Shown: piece by piece, positions 59,681-64,000 of the stretch | How the letters are laid out: each line of letters opens with the position of its first letter | Position numbering within the stretch: position 1 is the stretch's first letter | Source of the DNA: Salvelinus alpinus | Taxonomy: Eukaryota > Chordata > Actinopteri > Salmoniformes > Salmonidae | Assembly (NCBI RefSeq): GCF_045679555.1 | Contig: NC_092094.1 | Location: 12,471,612 to 12,535,611, forward strand | Length of the DNA: 64,000 bases | Reading direction: 5' to 3' | Position numbers and translations under genes: made by a program | The notes under the pieces: model-generated | Told to the model about the DNA's origin: nothing | Seen by the model: the letters and a program-made list of their open reading frames with translations, nothing else | Databases searched by the model: none

Positions 59681-62347
59681 TGTCACGTTCTGACCTTAGT
59701 TCCTTTGTTTTGTCTTTTGTTTTAGTATGGTCAGGGCGTGAGTTGGGTGGGTTGTCTATGTTAGTTTTTCTATGATTTTCTATTTCTGTGTTTGGCCTGA
59801 TATGGTTCTCAATCAGAGGCAGCTGTCAATCGTTGTCCCTGATTGGGAACCATATTTAGGTAGCCTGTTTTCTGTTGGGTTTTGTGGGTGGTTGTTTTCA
59901 GTCTTTGTGTGTCTGCACCAGATAGAACTGTTTCGGTTTTCACTTTGTTGTTTTGTATTTTGAAGTGTTCACTTTCATTAAATAAGATGAACACTTACCA
60001 CGCTGCACCTTGGTCCTCTCTTTCTCCCGACGACTACCGTTACAGAACCACCCACCAATAAAGGACCAAGCAGCGTGGTAACGGGCAGCAGCAGCAGCAG
60101 CGGCCGAAATCTCAGGACTCCTGGACATGGAAGGAGATTTTAAACGGAGAAGGACCCTTGGCACAGGGAGCTGGAGGCAGCGAAAGCTGAGCGGCGGTGA
60201 TATGAGGAGGCAGCACGGCAGCACGACAGGTACGAGAGGCAGCCCCCAATTTTTTTGGGGGGGGGCACACGGGAGTGTGGCTAAGCCAGGTAGCAGACCT
60301 GAGCTCACTCCTCGTGCTTATTATAAGCAGCGCGTTCCTGGTCAGGCACCGTGTTATGCGGTTAAGCGCACGGTGTCGCCAGTACGTGCCCATAGCCCGG
60401 TGCGCTATAGGGCAGCCCCCCGAAAGTGTCATGCGAGTGTGGGCATCCAGCCGGGGCGTATTGTGCCTGCTCAGCGTATCTGGTCTCCTGTACGCCGTTT
60501 CGGTCCAGGGTATCCTGCGCCGGCTCTGCGTGCTGTGTCTCCGGGGCGCTCGTGCCGGGCAAATGTGGGAGTGGAGCCTAAGGGAGAGGTGCGCGTAGTA
60601 GGCACTAGATCTCCAGTGCTCACCCACAGCCCGGTTCAACCTGTGCCTGCACTCTGGAGGGTCCGGGCTAGAGTAGTTATCCAGCCTGGGGGAGTGGTGC
60701 CCAGGCTGCGCACCAAAGCTCCAGTGCTCCCCCACAGCCCGGTCCTTCAGGTGCCTCCTCCTAACACCAAGCCTCCTGTAGGTCTCCCCAGCCTGGTGGG
60801 TCCTGTGACAGCCCCACGCACCAGGCTGTCTCTCCGTCTCCTCCCTACAGGTGCGCCCATCTGTCCAGCGCCGCCTGAGCTGCCCGTCTGTCCAGCGCCG
60901 CCTGAGCTGCCCATCTGTCCAGCGCCGCCTGAGCTGCCCGTCTGTCCAGCGCCGCCTGAGCTGCCCGTCTGTCCAGCGCCGTCAGAGCCGCCCGTCTGTC
61001 CTGAGCCGCCAGAGCCGCCCGTCTGTCCTGAGCCGCCAGAGCCGCCCGTCTGTCCTGAGCCGCGAGAGCCGCCCGTCTGTCCTGAGCCGCCAGAGCCGCC
61101 CTTCTGTCCTGAGCCGCCAGAGCCGCCCGTCTGTCCTGAGCCGCCAGAGCCGCCCGCGAGTCAGGAGCCGCCAGAGCAGCCCGCCATTCAGGAGCCGCCA
61201 GAGCCGCCAGAGCCGCCAGAGCCGCCCGCCAGTCAGGAGCCGCCAGAGCCGTCCGCCAGTCAGGAGCCGCCAGAGCCGTCCGCCAGTCAGGAGCTGCCAG
61301 AGCCGTCCTTCAGTCCGGAGCTGCCCCTCAATCCGGAGCTGCCCCTCAGTCCTGAGCTGCCCCTCAGTCCGGAGCTGCCCCTCAGTCCGGAGCTGCCCCT
61401 CAGTCCGGAGCTGCCTTTCAGTCCGGAGCTGCCTTTCAGTCCGGAGCTGCCCCTTAGTCCTGAGCTACCCCTCAGTCCTGAGCTGTCCCTCAGTCCGGAG
61501 CTGCCCCTCAGTCCGGAGCTGCCCTTCAGCCAGGAGCTGCCCCTCAGTCCGGAGCTGCCCCTCAGTCCGGAGCTGCCATTAGTCCGGAGCTGCCCTTCAG
61601 TCCGGAGCTGCCCTTCAGTCCAGAGCTGCCTCTCTGTCCTGAGCTACCTCTCTGTCCTGAGCTACCTCTCTGTCCTGAGCTACCTCTCTGTCCTGAGCTA
61701 CCTCTTTGTCCTGAGCTGTCTCCTCAATCTAGTGGGGACCTTGGTGAGGATTCCTAGGCCAAGGTCGGGGGCGAGGATCGCCACTCAAAGGATGCTAAGG
61801 AGGGGGACAAAGACAATGGTGGAGTGGTGGCCTCGTCCTGCGCCGGAGCCGCCACCGCGGACAGATGCCCACCCAGACCCTCCCCTTGAGTTTTAGGGGG
61901 TGCGTTCGGAGTCCGCACCTCAGGAGGGGGGTACTGTCACGTTCTGACCATAGTTCTTGTGTGTTGTGCTTGTTTTAGTGTTGGTCAGGATGTGAGCTGG
62001 GTGGGCATTCTATGTTGTGTGTCTAGTTTGTCTGTTTCTATGTTTGGCCTAATATGGTTCTCAATCAGAGGCAGATGTTTTGTGTTGTCTCCGATTGGGA
62101 ATCATATATAGGTGGCTTGTTTTGTGTTGGGATTTTGTGGGTGGTTGTTTCCTGTCTCTGTGTTTTCTCTGCACCAGATAGGGCTGTATCGGTAAGCCAC
62201 GTTTGTTATTTTGTTATTTTGTATTTTGTAAGTGTTCACTGTTTAATCGTCATTATTAAATCATGTTGAACACGAGCTACGCTGCGTCTTGGTCCGATCC
62301 CTGTTACACCCTCACTTCTCATGAAGAGAGGGAACGCTGCCGTTACA
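59681..62347 (+). mobile_element. LTR element with a single proline-rich ORF (non-autonomous)
   Basis: 5' LTR 59681-60044 (TGTCACGTTC ... CCGTTACA) and 3' LTR 61935-62347 (same start, ending CCGTTACA). A purine run AGGAGGGGGGTAC precedes the 3' LTR. The LTRs are similar but clearly differ (364 versus 413 bp), so the insertion is not recent. The interior is only about 1.9 kb and holds one ORF with no protease, RT or integrase, so it must rely on another element's enzymes. No matching target duplication was found; the left edge abuts another LTR fragment. Confidence 0.85.
60127..61896 (+). CDS. Proline-rich repeat protein of the LTR element, function unknown
   Basis: 589-codon ORF from ATG at 60127. 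Residues 1-235 are basic and arginine-rich, with SPV-type turns (VRAHSPV, LTHSPV, LPHSPV) recurring about every 40 residues. From about residue 240 a proline repeat begins: 9-residue units PAPPELPVC then PEPPEPPVC (27 bp), passing to 6-residue SPELPL units (18 bp). Near 61577 an indel changes frame, so the last part reads VRSCPS/LSVLSY and ends at 61896; the ancestral frame would have ended differently. No zinc knuckle or enzyme domain is seen. It sits where gag would be. It could be a gag replacement, or repeat DNA that happens to be open. Confidence 0.5.
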   Translation: MEGDFKRRRTLGTGSWRQRKLSGGDMRRQHGSTTGTRGSPQFFWGGAHGSVAKPGSRPELTPRAYYKQRVPGQAPCYAVKRTVSPVRAHSPVRYRAAPRKCHASVGIQPGRIVPAQRIWSPVRRFGPGYPAPALRAVSPGRSCRANVGVEPKGEVRVVGTRSPVLTHSPVQPVPALWRVRARVVIQPGGVVPRLRTKAPVLPHSPVLQVPPPNTKPPVGLPSLVGPVTAPRTRLSLRLLPTGAPICPAPPELPVCPAPPELPICPAPPELPVCPAPPELPVCPAPSEPPVCPEPPEPPVCPEPPEPPVCPEPREPPVCPEPPEPPFCPEPPEPPVCPEPPEPPASQEPPEQPAIQEPPEPPEPPEPPASQEPPEPSASQEPPEPSASQELPEPSFSPELPLNPELPLSPELPLSPELPLSPELPLSPELPFSPELPFSPELPLSPELPLSPELSLSPELPLSPELPFSQELPLSPELPLSPELPLVRSCPSVRSCPSVQSCLSVLSYLSVLSYLSVLSYLSVLSYLFVLSCLLNLVGTLVRIPRPRSGARIATQRMLRRGTKTMVEWWPRPAPEPPPRTDAHPDPPLEF

Positions 62348-62506
62348 CCCTTGTTGTAATTTCAGATGCACATCCAAATTAGTTTCTTGCAACAGGGCAA
62401 TATCAATATTTTCTTTTTTCAAAAAAGACAGTACCTTCTTCCTTTTAATGGGGTTATGGCTCCCTCTAATGTTCCATGTACATACACACAGTCTGTTACC
62501 TGCCAT
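62348..62506 (-). pseudogene. L1-type ORF2, endonuclease start only
   Basis: Opens MAGNRLCVCTWNIRG at 62506, the first strand of an APE-type endonuclease with its conserved Asn (WN). IALLQET follows, with the catalytic-site Glu. Coding homology stops after HLKLQQG at 62348, where the LTR element begins, so only about 50 residues of ORF2 remain. The in-frame Met upstream at 62524 is less likely to be the start. Confidence 0.85.
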
Positions 62507-63006
62507 TGCACTTTGACCATTCAATATCCAGAATGAATCCTACTGTAAAAGTGGGGTGGTACCTTTTTCCATGTGTTGAACTCTCTTCTATCTCACCGAG
62601 CATAAACAAACGATATGAACCCTGAACTCGAACTATACTAAACACAAAAATTAAACATGTAAAGATCCAAAAGGGGGTTTTCCCACTAGCTAACATGCAG
62701 GGGATTTCAACTTTCCAATGTAGAATCTTAAGTCTGCATTGCCAGTCAATAGCCTCATCCTTTATATGGAAATGAAAACCAATAGAAGAAGATTGAAGCT
62801 CTTCCACCTAAAACCAAGCCTGGGCACCAATATAGATTCACCCATATCTCAGCCTGAGCTATAGCGGCAGTTACTTTAGCAATAAAAATAATAAAAATAT
62901 GAATATTACTGAACCGGAGCACGTGAGAACTCACACCACTGTTTCATGATCAGATAAAAAAAATAAAAAAGTTATCCAATGCTGCGGAGGTGCAGCTTAA
63001 AGTTAT

Positions 63007-63879
63007 TTACCCGAGAGAGTCAATAAACGCAGCAGCCTCTTCAGGTGTGTAGAGTTTTTTAGGCGATCCGTTGACCATAATCTTCAATGTGGCCGGGTAC
63101 AGCAGTGTGTAGTCCATCTTCATTCTCTTGAGTCGAGCCTTCGCTTCATCAAACCCTGTGCGTCTTCGTACAACCGCTGTGGAATAATCATTGAAGAATG
63201 AGACCTTTGGACCTTTACGTTGACTACCGTCAGAGCCGATGTTTCTAGCCGCATCCATAACGCGCTGCTTGTCGGTGAAGTTGTGGAACTTTATAACCAC
63301 TGGCCGTGGGCGCTGGTTGGGACCGGGTATCGGTGCTTGAGAGCGATGGGCTCTGTCCAGGTTCACACGACCAGCCTTAGTGTCCATTTGTAGGTAGTCA
63401 GGGATCCATTCCTCAAAAAAAATTACTGAACGTGTCCCTTCAGAATTTTCCGGGAGTCCCACAACACGAATATTGCATCTACGTCCTCGATTATCCAAGT
63501 CGTCAATGTGCTCCGCCATTTCGCGCACCTGTTTCTCAAGTGCTTTTATCTTAGTGTCCATAGATGTAGTTGAAGTTTCCACTGTAGCAATTCTTCCTTC
63601 CGCCTCATCAACACGCTTGACAACCCCCTGTAATTCAGCTGAATGGCCTGCTATTGCTTCCAAGACCGTTCTAATCTTAACATCGATCACTTTAGTAATG
63701 TTATCCGTCATCTTTTGAATCACCAGGTCCATTGTGCCTGGATCCGCAATGGTGTTTGCTTCGCTAACGTTAGCTAGCTCCTCCTGCACATCTACAGGGA
63801 TGGTGGTTTTGGTCGAGTTCTTAGTAGTTCTGTTGGGCATGTTGTCGGAGATTTTTGAGAAATAGCCGTCAAGACTCAT
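63007..63879 (-). CDS. L1-type ORF1 protein (RNA-binding chaperone)
   Basis: 290 codons, uninterrupted, starting MSLDGYFSKI. In L1 elements ORF1p coats the element RNA and acts as a nucleic-acid chaperone. Layout: a short disordered N-terminus, a predicted coiled coil about residues 55-130 (heptad-like KALEKQVREMAEHIDDLDN), an RRM-like domain beginning RRCNIRVVGLPE (about 133), and a C-terminal domain with RPVVIKFHNFTDKQ (about 192-205). All three hallmarks of transposase_22/L1 ORF1p are present in order. Intactness suggests a recently active family. Confidence 0.9.
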   Translation of the reverse strand: MSLDGYFSKISDNMPNRTTKNSTKTTIPVDVQEELANVSEANTIADPGTMDLVIQKMTDNITKVIDVKIRTVLEAIAGHSAELQGVVKRVDEAEGRIATVETSTTSMDTKIKALEKQVREMAEHIDDLDNRGRRCNIRVVGLPENSEGTRSVIFFEEWIPDYLQMDTKAGRVNLDRAHRSQAPIPGPNQRPRPVVIKFHNFTDKQRVMDAARNIGSDGSQRKGPKVSFFNDYSTAVVRRRTGFDEAKARLKRMKMDYTLLYPATLKIMVNGSPKKLYTPEEAAAFIDSLG

Positions 63880-64000
63880 TGTAGGGTAACTTATTTAGCC
63901 ATTCTACCACTTTTTCAAGCTAGGAGATTAATGAAAAAATATAAATTTACGAATGCCACCGGAGCTCGCTGAAACACAGTGTTCTCTCTACGGCGCCATT

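Larger units (their letters stand above)
62348..64000 (-). mobile_element. L1-type LINE, 5' part, cut by the LTR element
   Basis: Minus-strand element whose 5' end lies at or past the right edge. Order on the minus strand: 5' UTR (63880-64000), ORF1 (63879-63007), a spacer of about 490 bp, then the start of ORF2 (62506). ORF2 is broken off at 62348, exactly at the end of the 3' LTR. Confidence 0.88.

Noticed and set aside
60112..60735. 207-codon minus-strand ORF and the +2-frame ORF at 60851-61582
   Set aside because: Shadows of the proline-rich ORF; GC-rich repeats in multiples of 3 bases stay open in several frames.

Overview
This window looks like salmonid fish DNA (Salmo/Oncorhynchus/Salvelinus type). 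That rests on recognition of its repeats, not on a database search: HpaI-type tRNA-derived SINEs, several Tc1/mariner families (one of the kind from which Sleeping Beauty was derived), chromodomain Ty3/Gypsy elements, solo LTRs, and LINEs with the salmonid-style 3' end. Most of the sequence is transposons and tandem repeats. Two host genes can be supported, both on the minus strand and both split into exons.

Gene 1 is a SHANK-family postsynaptic scaffold gene, most like SHANK1. Three consecutive phase-0 coding exons lie at 15530-15748 (start codon), 12220-12426 and 9932-10003. They encode the N-terminus and the SPN domain. The ankyrin, SH3, PDZ and SAM parts must lie beyond the left edge, so positions 1-9931 read as intron filled with nested transposons. 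A GC-rich block at about 45975-46310 ends in a good minus-strand splice donor and is a candidate 5' non-coding first exon, which would make intron 1 about 30 kb.

Gene 2 is a complete striated-type alpha-actin gene. Its seven coding exons between 48899 and 52011 give 377 residues. A non-coding first exon ends at 53418, with a TATA box, a perfect CArG box and a MEF2 site upstream. It lies upstream of SHANK in the same orientation.

Layout. 1-8925: nested LINEs, a small LTR element, a Tc1 element and a minisatellite inside a LINE 3' end. 8926-15757: SHANK exons with a solo LTR, a telomere-like repeat and a fold-back element. 15758-38573: intron-like DNA with an L1-type LINE split by a Tc1 element, two more solo LTRs, large 26-bp and 41-bp minisatellites and a Tc1 element with both ends. 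38574-45348: a Tc1 element split by a young full-length Gypsy chromovirus-type element with intact gag and pol. 45349-53800: candidate SHANK first exon and the actin gene. 53801-64000: SINE pair, a LINE with a 59-bp minisatellite in its 3' end, VNTRs, an LTR element carrying one proline-rich ORF, and the 5' part of an L1-type LINE with intact ORF1.

The transposon proteins serve only their own elements. The two host genes have no evident shared pathway. The most notable structures are two minisatellites that arose from the same LINE 3' core, the proline-rich non-autonomous LTR element, two copies of a 1.1-1.4 kb solo-LTR family with 4-bp target duplications, and an actin 3' end whose nearest poly(A) signals lie in or beside a transposon tail.
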